64,000 nucleotides of DNA from NCBI GenBank assembly GCA_031409955.1, contig JANNYF010000359.1:1-64000 (forward strand), in the 5' to 3' direction. Positions within the stretch are counted from its first letter, which is position 1; each line of letters starts with the position of its first letter. This DNA comes from JAFDVL01 sp031409955. GTDB lineage: Bacteria > Acidobacteriota > Blastocatellia > RBC074. A program made the position numbers and the translations under genes. The notes beneath the pieces are model-generated. The model saw nothing but the letters and a program-made list of their open reading frames with translations, had not been told where the DNA came from and did no database searches. Shown in pieces: positions 33,683 to 41,863 of the stretch.

Positions 33683-35542
33683 GTGATTATGAAACGCCTG
33701 ATTTTATTGCTCCTGCTCACTGGTTTGAGTCTGACGACGTTTGCGCAAACTGCGAAAGATACGAATCTCAAATCTCCAATTTCAAATCTCAAATCCCCGG
33801 AGTTCTACCCACTCGCGCAGATTCGCAAAGGCCAACGCGCCACCGCCTACACCGTCTTTGAAGGCAGCGAACCAAAGGCGTTCGAGTTGGAAATCCTCGG
33901 CGTTTTGGAAGGTTTCAATAGTCCGAAGCAAAACGCAATCATCGTCAAGCTGCTCGGCCCTGACACCGACCGCACCGGCGTGTTTGCCGGGATGAGCGGC
34001 AGCCCCGTTTACATTGACGGCAAGCTGGTCGGCGCGATTGCCTTTGCGTATCAATTCTCCAAAGAAGCAATTGGCGGCGTCACGCCCATTCAAGATATGG
34101 TGGATATCTTCGCACAGAAGCAAAGCAACGACAGCGCACCGTCGCAACCGCGTTCGATTTCGTTTTCAGAACTTTCGTTCAATGAAAACTCACGCGAGTT
34201 CGCTGCCTTCGTCAATCCGCCGCAAGTTGTGATGACCAATGTTTCCAGCGTCAACGCGCCTGTCTTGAAGCCAATTGCAACACCGCTCGCCATCACTGGA
34301 GTTGCGCCAGAAGTTATCGAACGTTTCGCGCCACAATTTCAAGCAATGGGCTTTCTACCTATCGCCGGAGCTGCCAGCGCAGCACCGATTACGGAACTGA
34401 GCAAAACCAATAGCGAGACACTAAAGCCGGGTGCAACAATTGTTGTGCCATTCGTGCGTGGAGACCTTTCGCTGGCTTTTTCCGGCACGGTAACGCATCG
34501 AGATGGCAATAAGATTTACGCGTTCGGGCATCCGCTCATGACCATTGGTGTGACCGATTGGCCGATGACTGAAGGTGAAGTCATAACGGTTATTCCCAGC
34601 GTTGCCAATTCATTCAAGTTAGCCAAGCCAACTGCGATGGTGGGCGTGATGCGTGGAGATCGCGCGACGGGAACTTATGGTGAACTGGGTGTTGCGCCGA
34701 TAATGATTCCGGTTGAAATCAATTTGAAAACCAGCCGTGGAGAAACCAAAAGCTACAACTTTGAAATGGTAAATGATCGTCTCCTTACACCGTTGCTAAT
34801 GCAAATCACAACGCTTTCGACCTTAACGGGCAGCGAGCGACAGAGCGGCGATGCGACGTTGCAACTGCAATCGCGCATCAAGCTCAAAGGCCAGGAGGAA
34901 ATCAAATTAGAAAACCGCGTTTCGTCGGGCAATGCAGCCATGTCCCTAACCTTCGCCGCGACCCAGCCCATCAACGTGATTATCAACAGTGGCTTCAAAG
35001 ACCTGCGCATTGAAAAGATCACGTTGGACATTGCTTCGCGCGATGTACGCAGCGCGGGCAAGCTCGAAAAACTTTGGGTAGACCGCACCGAAGTCAAACG
35101 CGGCGACAAGCTGATGCTGCACGCTTTTGCCCGCACCGAAGGCGGAGGCGAATACGTCGAACGCATTGAAGTCGAAATCCCCGCCGACGCGCCGCTCGGA
35201 CAATTGCAAGTGATGGTCGGCGATGGCGCTGCGGTGCAAGCATCAGAACCGCGTACTGGTTTTGTGCCGAAATCAGTTGAGCAATTGGTGCGCGAACTGA
35301 ATCGCCTGCGCAAAGCCGACCGCCTGTACGTGCGCCTCTCGCGCTCCGACAACGGAGCCGTCATCAACAACGAAGAGATGCCGAACCTGCCGCCGTCCGT
35401 GTTGGCGACCTTGGGTTCAGAGCGAACGACGGGCGGCTATGTGGTAACGCGGTCGGTGACGGTGTTTGAGAAAGAATTAGCGCCTGCGGAGTTTGTGTTG
35501 TCCGGGTCGAAATCGCTGACGGTGAATGTGGTAGAGAAATAA
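33683..35542 (+). CDS. Secreted SpoIVB-type (S55 family) serine peptidase
   Basis: A 619-residue exported protein: signal peptide MKRLILLLLLTGLSLTTFAQ, then an S55 peptidase domain with catalytic serine in GMSGSPVYIDGKLVGAIAF (residues 103-121) and IYAFGHPLMTIG near residue 280. The C-terminal half is beta-rich with no recognised domain. In Bacillus the S55 peptidase SpoIVB is a sporulation signal; homologues in non-sporeformers are uncharacterised. AGAGGT supports GTG 33683 (ATG 33689 is the alternative). Its stop overlaps the start of the next gene as TAATG. A short nucleotide repeat follows the signal peptide. Confidence 0.85.
   Translation: MIMKRLILLLLLTGLSLTTFAQTAKDTNLKSPISNLKSPEFYPLAQIRKGQRATAYTVFEGSEPKAFELEILGVLEGFNSPKQNAIIVKLLGPDTDRTGVFAGMSGSPVYIDGKLVGAIAFAYQFSKEAIGGVTPIQDMVDIFAQKQSNDSAPSQPRSISFSELSFNENSREFAAFVNPPQVVMTNVSSVNAPVLKPIATPLAITGVAPEVIERFAPQFQAMGFLPIAGAASAAPITELSKTNSETLKPGATIVVPFVRGDLSLAFSGTVTHRDGNKIYAFGHPLMTIGVTDWPMTEGEVITVIPSVANSFKLAKPTAMVGVMRGDRATGTYGELGVAPIMIPVEINLKTSRGETKSYNFEMVNDRLLTPLLMQITTLSTLTGSERQSGDATLQLQSRIKLKGQEEIKLENRVSSGNAAMSLTFAATQPINVIINSGFKDLRIEKITLDIASRDVRSAGKLEKLWVDRTEVKRGDKLMLHAFARTEGGGEYVERIEVEIPADAPLGQLQVMVGDGAAVQASEPRTGFVPKSVEQLVRELNRLRKADRLYVRLSRSDNGAVINNEEMPNLPPSVLATLGSERTTGGYVVTRSVTVFEKELAPAEFVLSGSKSLTVNVVEK
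33764..33798 (+). repeat. In-frame 21-bp tandem repeat after the S55 signal peptide
   Basis: AATCTCAAATCTCC and AATCTCAAATCCCC stand 21 bases apart and encode NLKSPIS/NLKSPEF. The reverse-complement theme GAGATTTGAAAT recurs at 54284-54307 between genes, so this looks like a dispersed short repeat that became coding. Confidence 0.5.
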
Positions 35543-35832
35543 TGAACCCAATAAACCGCACAACACATCCGCACATCGTCAAAATCCCCGGCGTGTGTGG
35601 CGGAGCCGCAATTATCGAGGGCACGCGCATCGCTGTTTGGCATATCGTCGGCTACTACTACAAAGTCGGAATGTCCGTGGAAGCGATTTTGAGTGACTGG
35701 GATTATCTGACACCAGCGCAGGTATTTGCTGCGCTGGCCTACTACCACGATAACCGTGCAGAGATTGATCGGCTGATCCGAGAGAACAGCTACGAATATT
35801 GGAAAGAGTCGCAATTCGATGTCGCTGCCTGA
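35542..35832 (+). CDS. DUF433 protein, antitoxin of a DUF433/DUF5615 pair
   Basis: A 96-residue protein with the DUF433 pattern: HPHIVKIPGVCGGAAIIEGTRIAVWHIVGYYYKVGMSVEAIL, then YLTPAQVFAALAYYHDNRAEID. DUF433 carries a winged-helix-like fold and is commonly found beside DUF5615 PIN-like toxins. Its ATG overlaps the stop of the peptidase gene (TAATG) and its end overlaps the next gene by 14 bases, so all three are probably co-translated. Confidence 0.85.
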   Translation: MNPINRTTHPHIVKIPGVCGGAAIIEGTRIAVWHIVGYYYKVGMSVEAILSDWDYLTPAQVFAALAYYHDNRAEIDRLIRENSYEYWKESQFDVAA

Positions 35833-36181
35833 AGCCCCGCGTTTACACTTAAACGAAAACTTGTCGCCGCGCTTAGCCGAACAATTGCGCAAGTACGGCT
35901 TTGATGTAACTACTTCACACGAGATGAATATGCTGGGCGAGCCGGATGATATGCAGTTGGCTTTTGCGGCAGCAGAACGACGAGCAATTGTCAGTTTCAA
36001 TGTTCGGGACTTTGCCCCGCTCCACGATGAATATCAGGCAACAGGCCAAGAGCATTGGGGCATGATCTTTTCCACACAAGAACCCATCAACATTCTATTT
36101 CAACGTTTATTGCGGCTCTTGAATGCCGTGTCAGCGGAAGAACTGAAGAATCAGATTCGCTGGCTCAATGAATTTCAGTAA
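35819..36181 (+). CDS. DUF5615 PIN-like toxin
   Basis: A 120-residue protein with LHLNENLSPRLAEQLRKYGFDV (acidic first strand), then a MLGEPDDMQLAFAAAERRAIVSFNVRDFAPL block: the Asp-rich core of the DUF5615 PIN-like fold. These are predicted RNases neutralised by DUF433 partners. The first metal-binding residue appears as an Asn-Glu pair where typical DUF5615 members have D-E or D-x-N; activity cannot be judged. Overlaps its antitoxin gene by 14 bases. Confidence 0.85.
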   Translation: MSLPEAPRLHLNENLSPRLAEQLRKYGFDVTTSHEMNMLGEPDDMQLAFAAAERRAIVSFNVRDFAPLHDEYQATGQEHWGMIFSTQEPINILFQRLLRLLNAVSAEELKNQIRWLNEFQ

Positions 36182-36206
36182 CCCCTCAACAAACTTCTGC
36201 AAGCAA

Positions 36207-38384
36207 ATGAAAAAACTCTTTACGCTTATTTCCCCCTTTATTCTTGTCTCTTCAATTTTTGTCGCAGCCGTCGCGGGCGGCCCAATCTTCTGGCGTATCA
36301 GCACGCGCGCCGACATTGAAAAAGGCGATGCGAATGGCGTTTCGATTGCCGACAATGGCGCGTTGACGCTTGCGCCTGCGTTTACGGAAGTCTACGACAC
36401 GAAGCAGGCGTACGTGTGGGCGACGGTCGCCGACAACGCGGGCAACGTCTATCTCGGCACGGGTCACGAAGGCCGCGTCTTCAAAGTAGATGCTTCGGGC
36501 AAAGGTTCACTGCTCTACAAAACCAGCGAACTCGATGTGATGGCGTTGGCGGTGGATGCGAGCGGCAATGTTTATGCGGGGACTGCGCCCGATGGCAAAG
36601 TTTATAAGATCAATCCCAGAGGCGAGGCGACCGTGTTCTTTGAGCCGAAGACAAAATACATTTGGGCGCTGGCGTTCGATGGGCAAGGGCGATTGTTGGT
36701 CGGCACAGGCGACAAAGGCGTGATCTATCGCGTCACGCCCGATGGCAAAGGCGCGGCGCTCATCAACACGACACAGGCGAACATCACGTCGCTGAAAGTC
36801 GAAGCGAACGGCAACATCATTGCCGGAACTGATCCCGGCGGTTTGGTGCTGCGGATTTCGCCCGAAGGCAAAGCGTTCACGTTGTTTGATTCGGCGCAAA
36901 AAGAAATCCGTGAAATCGCGCTCGGCAGAGACGGCAGCGTGTACGCGCTTGCGTTGTCAGAATCAGCCGGCAGCAGCGCAGGCAATGCTACAGCGGTTTC
37001 GGCTTCACCCAGCACACCAACAATCATAAGTTCGGAAGAAGGCGTAACGGTCACGATCAGCGATATTCAGGTGCTGGATAGCTCCTCGTCGAGCAGTTCG
37101 ACTTCATCCGCCAGCTCTGGCGCACAAGCCAAGAGCGCGCTTTATCGCATTGACGCGAATGGCGTGACGGATGTGGTATGGAGTTCCAATGACATCACGG
37201 CCTTCACCGCAGCCGTTGACGACAACGGACGCGCGCTGATTGGCACGGGACAGAAAGGCCGGATTTACAGCGCGATGCTACACGGCAAACCTGGGTTGCA
37301 GATTCAATCCACCGAAGCGCAAACGTCGCGCATCGTCAAAACCAATTCGGGTCAGCTTTACGTTGCATCGTCCAACCTCGGCAAGCTCTTCAAGCTTGGC
37401 GGAAGCACGGTTGCGACGGGTTCGTACACCTCCTCCGTGCGCGATGCGAATACGGTAGCGACGTGGGGCCGCGCCGCGTTTGTGGGCGAAGGCGACATCG
37501 AAGTGCAAACCCGCAGCGGCAACACTGCGAACCCTGATTCAACGTGGAGCGATTGGTCGGCGGGCATTAAAACTGCCGAAGGCGGCGCGATTGCCAGCCC
37601 GCGTGCGCGCTACCTGCAATGGCGCGCGACGCTGAAAGGCGCGAACACAAAACTGCGCGAAGTCACGGTGTCGTATTTGCCGCGCAACCTCGCGCCGCAA
37701 CTCACCTCACTCGCGTTGCAACCCGCTGGCGTAGCGATGCAACCGCTGCCGCAACAACCGGCTGATCCGAATCTTGAACAATCAGGCATTGATCCCGCAA
37801 CGTTTGGCGTATCCACGAATTTGCCGCCGCGCAAGTTTTATCAAAAGGGCGCGATCTCGTTGCAATGGACGGGCGAAGACCGCAACGGCGACAAGCTGGA
37901 GTATGCGGTCTATTACCGCGCGGCAAATAGCGCCGATTATTTCCCGCTGAAAACTGGCATCACCGAAACGTATTACACGGTGGACGCGAACGGCTTGCCC
38001 GATGGTCGCTATGTTTTCAAGGTCGTCGTCAGCGATGCGCCCGCGAATCCCGGCGCGGTGGCGTTGACCGATGAAGAGGAAACGGAGCCAATTGAAGTAG
38101 ACAACTCCGCGCCTGTCGTCACGGCTGGAACGCCACAGGTTTCCGGCAACAACGCGGAAGTCACGTTCCAAACCGAAGACAAAACTTCCGTGATTCGCCG
38201 CGCCGAATATCAACTGGATGGCGGTGATTGGAAGCCTGTGTTTCCGACCGATGGCATCGCCGATGCGCGCCGTGAAGAGTTCAAGGTCGCCGTGACGTTG
38301 CCGGATCGCAAGCCGCACGTGATTGCGCTACGCGTGTTCGATGCGAACGCGAATGTGGGCAGCGCGCAGGTGGGGATCAAATAG
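36207..38384 (+). CDS. Secreted beta-propeller protein
   Basis: A 725-residue exported protein: signal segment MKKLFTLISPFILVSSIFVAAVAGG, then at least six repeats of about 45 residues of the form D-x-x-G-N-x-Y-x-G-T (DNAGNVYLGTGHEGRVFKVD, DASGNVYAGTAPDGKVYKIN, DGQGRLLVGTGDKGVIYRV), a propeller signature. A Ser-rich linker (SSSSSSSTSSASSG) at about 291-305 interrupts the propeller. The C-terminal 250 residues are Ig/fibronectin-like (ISLQWTGEDRNGDKLEYAVYYR). Function unknown; propellers of this type bind ligands or sugars. Start ATG 36207 is chosen for the signal peptide; an earlier ATG at 36168 lies in the preceding gene's end. Confidence 0.75.
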   Translation: MKKLFTLISPFILVSSIFVAAVAGGPIFWRISTRADIEKGDANGVSIADNGALTLAPAFTEVYDTKQAYVWATVADNAGNVYLGTGHEGRVFKVDASGKGSLLYKTSELDVMALAVDASGNVYAGTAPDGKVYKINPRGEATVFFEPKTKYIWALAFDGQGRLLVGTGDKGVIYRVTPDGKGAALINTTQANITSLKVEANGNIIAGTDPGGLVLRISPEGKAFTLFDSAQKEIREIALGRDGSVYALALSESAGSSAGNATAVSASPSTPTIISSEEGVTVTISDIQVLDSSSSSSSTSSASSGAQAKSALYRIDANGVTDVVWSSNDITAFTAAVDDNGRALIGTGQKGRIYSAMLHGKPGLQIQSTEAQTSRIVKTNSGQLYVASSNLGKLFKLGGSTVATGSYTSSVRDANTVATWGRAAFVGEGDIEVQTRSGNTANPDSTWSDWSAGIKTAEGGAIASPRARYLQWRATLKGANTKLREVTVSYLPRNLAPQLTSLALQPAGVAMQPLPQQPADPNLEQSGIDPATFGVSTNLPPRKFYQKGAISLQWTGEDRNGDKLEYAVYYRAANSADYFPLKTGITETYYTVDANGLPDGRYVFKVVVSDAPANPGAVALTDEEETEPIEVDNSAPVVTAGTPQVSGNNAEVTFQTEDKTSVIRRAEYQLDGGDWKPVFPTDGIADARREEFKVAVTLPDRKPHVIALRVFDANANVGSAQVGIK

Positions 38385-38427
38385 CCGAATCAACCGCGCG
38401 GGAGTACAATGCTTGGCGGAGAACTCT

Positions 38428-39087
38428 ATGGCTACTTACAAGTTTACTGAACTCTCAGACGACATTTTGCGAAGGCTTGTCAGGCTGAAGGCCAAAGCGA
38501 TAGAGCCGGAAAAATGGGATCAGATGCGGATGCCATTAACAGCGCATGAGCGGCAACAGATTGAGGCGATAAATTTGACGCTGGAGAATAAACAGGTCGT
38601 GCGGATGAATGAAGCGACCATCTGGGCGCGCGCCATTTATCCTTTGCTCGTATTGGCGGAAAAGCCGGGATTACAGGCTTGGTCAGCGGTGGCGATGTCC
38701 GCAACCTATCCCAGCTTTTCGCTGGAAGGCATCGTTGACGGAGTACTTGCAAGGGAAGAGTTGGGAACCATTGCCTCGCCATATTTGATTATTACGGAAA
38801 CGAAACGAGGCGTTGAGGCAAAAGACCCGACGTATCAGATGCTCGGAGAAATGCTGGCCGCCGCCTGGATCAATTATCAGAACGATCACCAGCCACAGCA
38901 GTTGATTTATGGTTGCTATACAGTTGCTGATACCTGGACTTTTGCCGAAGGGGTGGTCGAAGAATTCGACGCCGAGCATCCGCTTTTCACGGTCGAATTA
39001 TCAAGCGAGTACAAAGAGAAAACCGAAACCGAAATCATCCTCCAAATTCTCAAATCCATCGTCGCCCGATTCACGAACAATCAATAA
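38428..39087 (+). CDS. Unknown protein with possible PD-(D/E)XK nuclease core
   Basis: A 219-residue cytosolic protein. The segment GIVDGVLAREELG, followed by ASPYLIITETKRGVEAKDPTYQMLGEMLAAAW, has the order D, E-x-K and a Q-containing helix expected of PD-(D/E)XK folds, which include nucleases and inactive relatives. No other domain was recognised. CGGAG is well placed before ATG 38428. It stands alone between a secreted propeller and a secreted hydrolase, both unrelated to nucleic acids. The nuclease idea is an inference from motif order only. Confidence 0.5.
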   Translation: MATYKFTELSDDILRRLVRLKAKAIEPEKWDQMRMPLTAHERQQIEAINLTLENKQVVRMNEATIWARAIYPLLVLAEKPGLQAWSAVAMSATYPSFSLEGIVDGVLAREELGTIASPYLIITETKRGVEAKDPTYQMLGEMLAAAWINYQNDHQPQQLIYGCYTVADTWTFAEGVVEEFDAEHPLFTVELSSEYKEKTETEIILQILKSIVARFTNNQ

Positions 39088-39113
39088 TCACCGCTGAAAA
39101 AGGAGACCATCTC

Positions 39114-41141
39114 GTGATTTATCGTACTGCCTCAGATTGCTTTCATCAGGTCTTGACGCTCGCTTGTCTGATCGTCTGTTCGCTCACTGTCGAAGCGCGC
39201 GTGACGCGGATTGTGATTGAGCAACGCGAATCACCCATTGCCGATGGCAAGTCATTCGGCAGCGCCGGGCCATACGAACGATTGATCGGGCGCGCGTTTG
39301 GCGAGCTTGATCCGAAAGACCCACACAATACGATCATCACGGACATTCAATTCGCGCCGCGCAATGCTCGCGGGATGGTCGAATATGTAGCGACGTTTAT
39401 GCTCGTGCAGCCGATGGATTTGGCGAAAGCGAATGGCGTGTTGCTCTATGCCGTTGCGAATCGCGGGAATCGCATCACGCCCGCTGCGGTTGGTCTCGAG
39501 GGCGAAGAATTTTTTCTGAAGCGCGGCTATATCATTTTGCATAGCGGGTGGCAGGGCGATTTAGCTCCGCGCGCGGGAGCCGAAACGATCTCTGTTCCCA
39601 TCGCAAAAAATCCTGATGGTTCGAGCATTACTGGCTTAGCGCTGGCACGGTTCAGTAATATGCCTGCGGGGACAAACACGCTGTCATTGCCGGTCGCACA
39701 CGAAGCCGCGAGTGCGGATACGACCAAGGCGACGCTGACCAGACGTGCCTCGGAAGAAGGCGCAATCATTCCCCTCGCTGCTTCTGACTGGGCGTTTGGC
39801 GATTGCGGCAAGACTCCGTTTCCCGGCACGTCTGATACAACTAAAATTTGTGTAAAAGGCGGTTTCGATCCGGCCTATTTATATGAACTGAGCTACACCG
39901 CCAAAGACCCGTTGGTGTTAGGCATCGGTTTTGCCGCGACCCGGGACATCAATTCATTCTTTCGCCGCGCGGTTAAGGACGACAGCAATCAAGCCAACCC
40001 CGTCGCCAATCGCGTCACGCACGCCATCGCGCAAGGCACTTCGCAATCGGGCAATTTCATCAAGACCTTCATTCATCTCGGCTTCAATCAGGACGAAGCG
40101 AATCGCGTTGTGTGGGATGGTGCAAACGATCATATCGCCGGGCGGCAGATGGCGCTGAACATTCGGTTTGCGCATCCGAGCGGAGCCGCGAATCTGTACG
40201 AACCCGGCAGCGAAGGCCCGCTCTGGTGGGGAACTTACGAAGACAAAACGCGGGGCCGCCAAGCTGCGAGTATGCTGGATCGTTGCACGGCGACGAAAAC
40301 CTGTCCGAGGATATTTGAGACGTTCGGAGCGGCAGAGTTTTGGGGCTTACGCATGTCGCCCAATCTGGTGGGGACAAACGCTGATATTGATATTCCATTG
40401 CCAGCAAACGTCCGTCGTTACTACTTTCCGGGTACCACACACGGCGGTGGACGCGGCGGCTTTAGCATGGCAGTAGCTTCTGCTGGTAACTGCGAATTAC
40501 CGAACAACAATAATCCGCAGGCAGATTCAATGCGCGCCTTGCTGATGGCGCTAACGGATTGGGTTACCAAAGATGCTGCGCCGCCGCCGAGCCAATACCC
40601 GCGCCTCGATCAAGGCCAATTGGTGCTACCGCATCACCGCGCGATGGGTTTCCCAAAAATCCCTGGTGCGCCGTTGCCGGACAATTTGCTGAACCCCTTT
40701 CTGGATTACGATTTGGGCGATGAATTTACGTATGGCGATCTGTCAGGCGTCATTACGATGCAGCCGCCGTTCATCAAACGTGTGCTGCCCCTTGTCGTTC
40801 CGAAGACCGATGCTGATGGCAATGAGGCCAGCGGCATTGCTTCAGCCTTGCATCAAGCTCCGCTTGGCACCTATTTGGGGTGGAACGTGACGCGCGGCGG
40901 GTTTTACAAAGGGCGCGTCTGCGGCTTTGCCGGCGGCTTCATTCCGTTTGCCAAAACGAAGGCCGAGCGCATAACCGCAGGCGATCCGCGCCTTTCATTG
41001 GAAGAGCGTTACCGCGATCACGCCGGGTATGTGGCGGTGATTCGCCAAGCGACGGAACGTTTGCAGAAGCAGCGATTTCTCTTGCCGGAAGACGCTGTCC
41101 GGTTGCTACGTGAAGCCGAAGCGAGCGATGTTTTGCGATAG
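39114..41141 (+). CDS. Secreted alpha/beta hydrolase domain protein
   Basis: A 675-residue protein with a hydrophobic N-terminal export signal (FHQVLTLACLIVCSLTVEA) and the long alpha/beta hydrolase domain known from many Acidobacteriota and Proteobacteria. It starts with RIVIEQRESPIADGKSFG-type sequence and has the nucleophile elbow GTSQSGNFIKTFIHLGF near residue 312. It probably acts on esters in the periplasm; the substrate is unknown. GTG start with AAGGAG just upstream. Confidence 0.78.
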   Translation: MIYRTASDCFHQVLTLACLIVCSLTVEARVTRIVIEQRESPIADGKSFGSAGPYERLIGRAFGELDPKDPHNTIITDIQFAPRNARGMVEYVATFMLVQPMDLAKANGVLLYAVANRGNRITPAAVGLEGEEFFLKRGYIILHSGWQGDLAPRAGAETISVPIAKNPDGSSITGLALARFSNMPAGTNTLSLPVAHEAASADTTKATLTRRASEEGAIIPLAASDWAFGDCGKTPFPGTSDTTKICVKGGFDPAYLYELSYTAKDPLVLGIGFAATRDINSFFRRAVKDDSNQANPVANRVTHAIAQGTSQSGNFIKTFIHLGFNQDEANRVVWDGANDHIAGRQMALNIRFAHPSGAANLYEPGSEGPLWWGTYEDKTRGRQAASMLDRCTATKTCPRIFETFGAAEFWGLRMSPNLVGTNADIDIPLPANVRRYYFPGTTHGGGRGGFSMAVASAGNCELPNNNNPQADSMRALLMALTDWVTKDAAPPPSQYPRLDQGQLVLPHHRAMGFPKIPGAPLPDNLLNPFLDYDLGDEFTYGDLSGVITMQPPFIKRVLPLVVPKTDADGNEASGIASALHQAPLGTYLGWNVTRGGFYKGRVCGFAGGFIPFAKTKAERITAGDPRLSLEERYRDHAGYVAVIRQATERLQKQRFLLPEDAVRLLREAEASDVLR

Positions 41142-41444
41142 ACTGATGGTCGGTAGTTCCTGGTACAGTACCTGGAGCGCCAGCGATGCGGGTGGCAACC
41201 GCAATCCGCTTGCCCCACCATATCGCTGGCAAAATGCAAGCGTTCTGCTGGGAGGAAGAGCGGGGCATGTGATATATCAAGAAATAGCCGATTTTCGCTA
41301 CTGCCGCATAGCTTTTGCCAACCGCTCAGAGTGCGTGACAAGCCCGTTAATGCAGGGGAATTCTTGTCACAGCGCTCCGTTTGACGGGGTCGGCTGGCGC
41401 TGTTCTCTGTTAGCAAACTGTAATGCCAGTTTGCGGGCTTTGGC

Positions 41445-41473
41445 TTGACAATCTTTTCGCAAATTAGCATACT
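41445..41473 (+). promoter_or_regulatory. Sigma-70-type promoter candidate
   Basis: TTGACA at 41445-41450, 17-base spacer, CATACT at 41468-41473. The -35 is consensus and the -10 matches four of six positions. It would give a leader of about 380 bases for the receptor at 41864. Confidence 0.5.
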
Positions 41474-41691
41474 CCGCCACATCATTTGGATCGGATCATG
41501 ATAGCTGGGATGCTTGGATATAAATAAACTGAACAGCGAATCGGTTGGCGAGAAAACAGTTTGCCAAAACATCTGTAGCATCTGTTCGCCGGTACTTACT
41601 GAATTAAAATAAAGAATTGATGAAAGCGATCAAAGAACCTCAGATTCTGCATCGCAAACCTTTCTGGGCAAACTAAAAAGCTGGGCTGAAA

Positions 41692-41726
41692 CAGAGAGAT
41701 GACCATTTCTCTGCACGTGTTTTTTT
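41692..41726 (+). terminator. Attenuator-like hairpin in the receptor leader
   Basis: CAGAGAGA (41692-41699) pairs with TTTCTCTG (41706-41713) in seven of eight positions, followed by CACGTG and a run of seven T (41720-41726). A terminator between promoter and gene suggests conditional read-through, but it may also simply end an upstream transcript. Confidence 0.45.
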
Positions 41727-41863
41727 ATTAGGGTTCCTGCACTTGCCTGCACACATTGCGCACGGTGGCGGCTCCGCTTTGAGCGGGCCTTTGTTGCGGA
41801 TGGCTTGGCAGATTCTACCGTGGCAGGTACCCATTCATTGCAACCTAAACTGGAGACCCATCT

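Larger units (their letters stand above)
41142..41863 (+). other. 722-base leader region of the TonB receptor gene
   Basis: No gene is supported: a 112-codon frame at 41110-41448 has no recognisable motif. The region contains a promoter-like pair at 41445-41473 and a hairpin plus T-tract at 41692-41726 (listed separately), giving a ~380-base transcribed leader before the receptor ATG. Nothing else recognised. Confidence 0.45.

Noticed and set aside
41110..41448. 112-codon frame after the alpha/beta hydrolase
   Set aside because: Overlaps the hydrolase end in another frame and has no motif or ribosome site.
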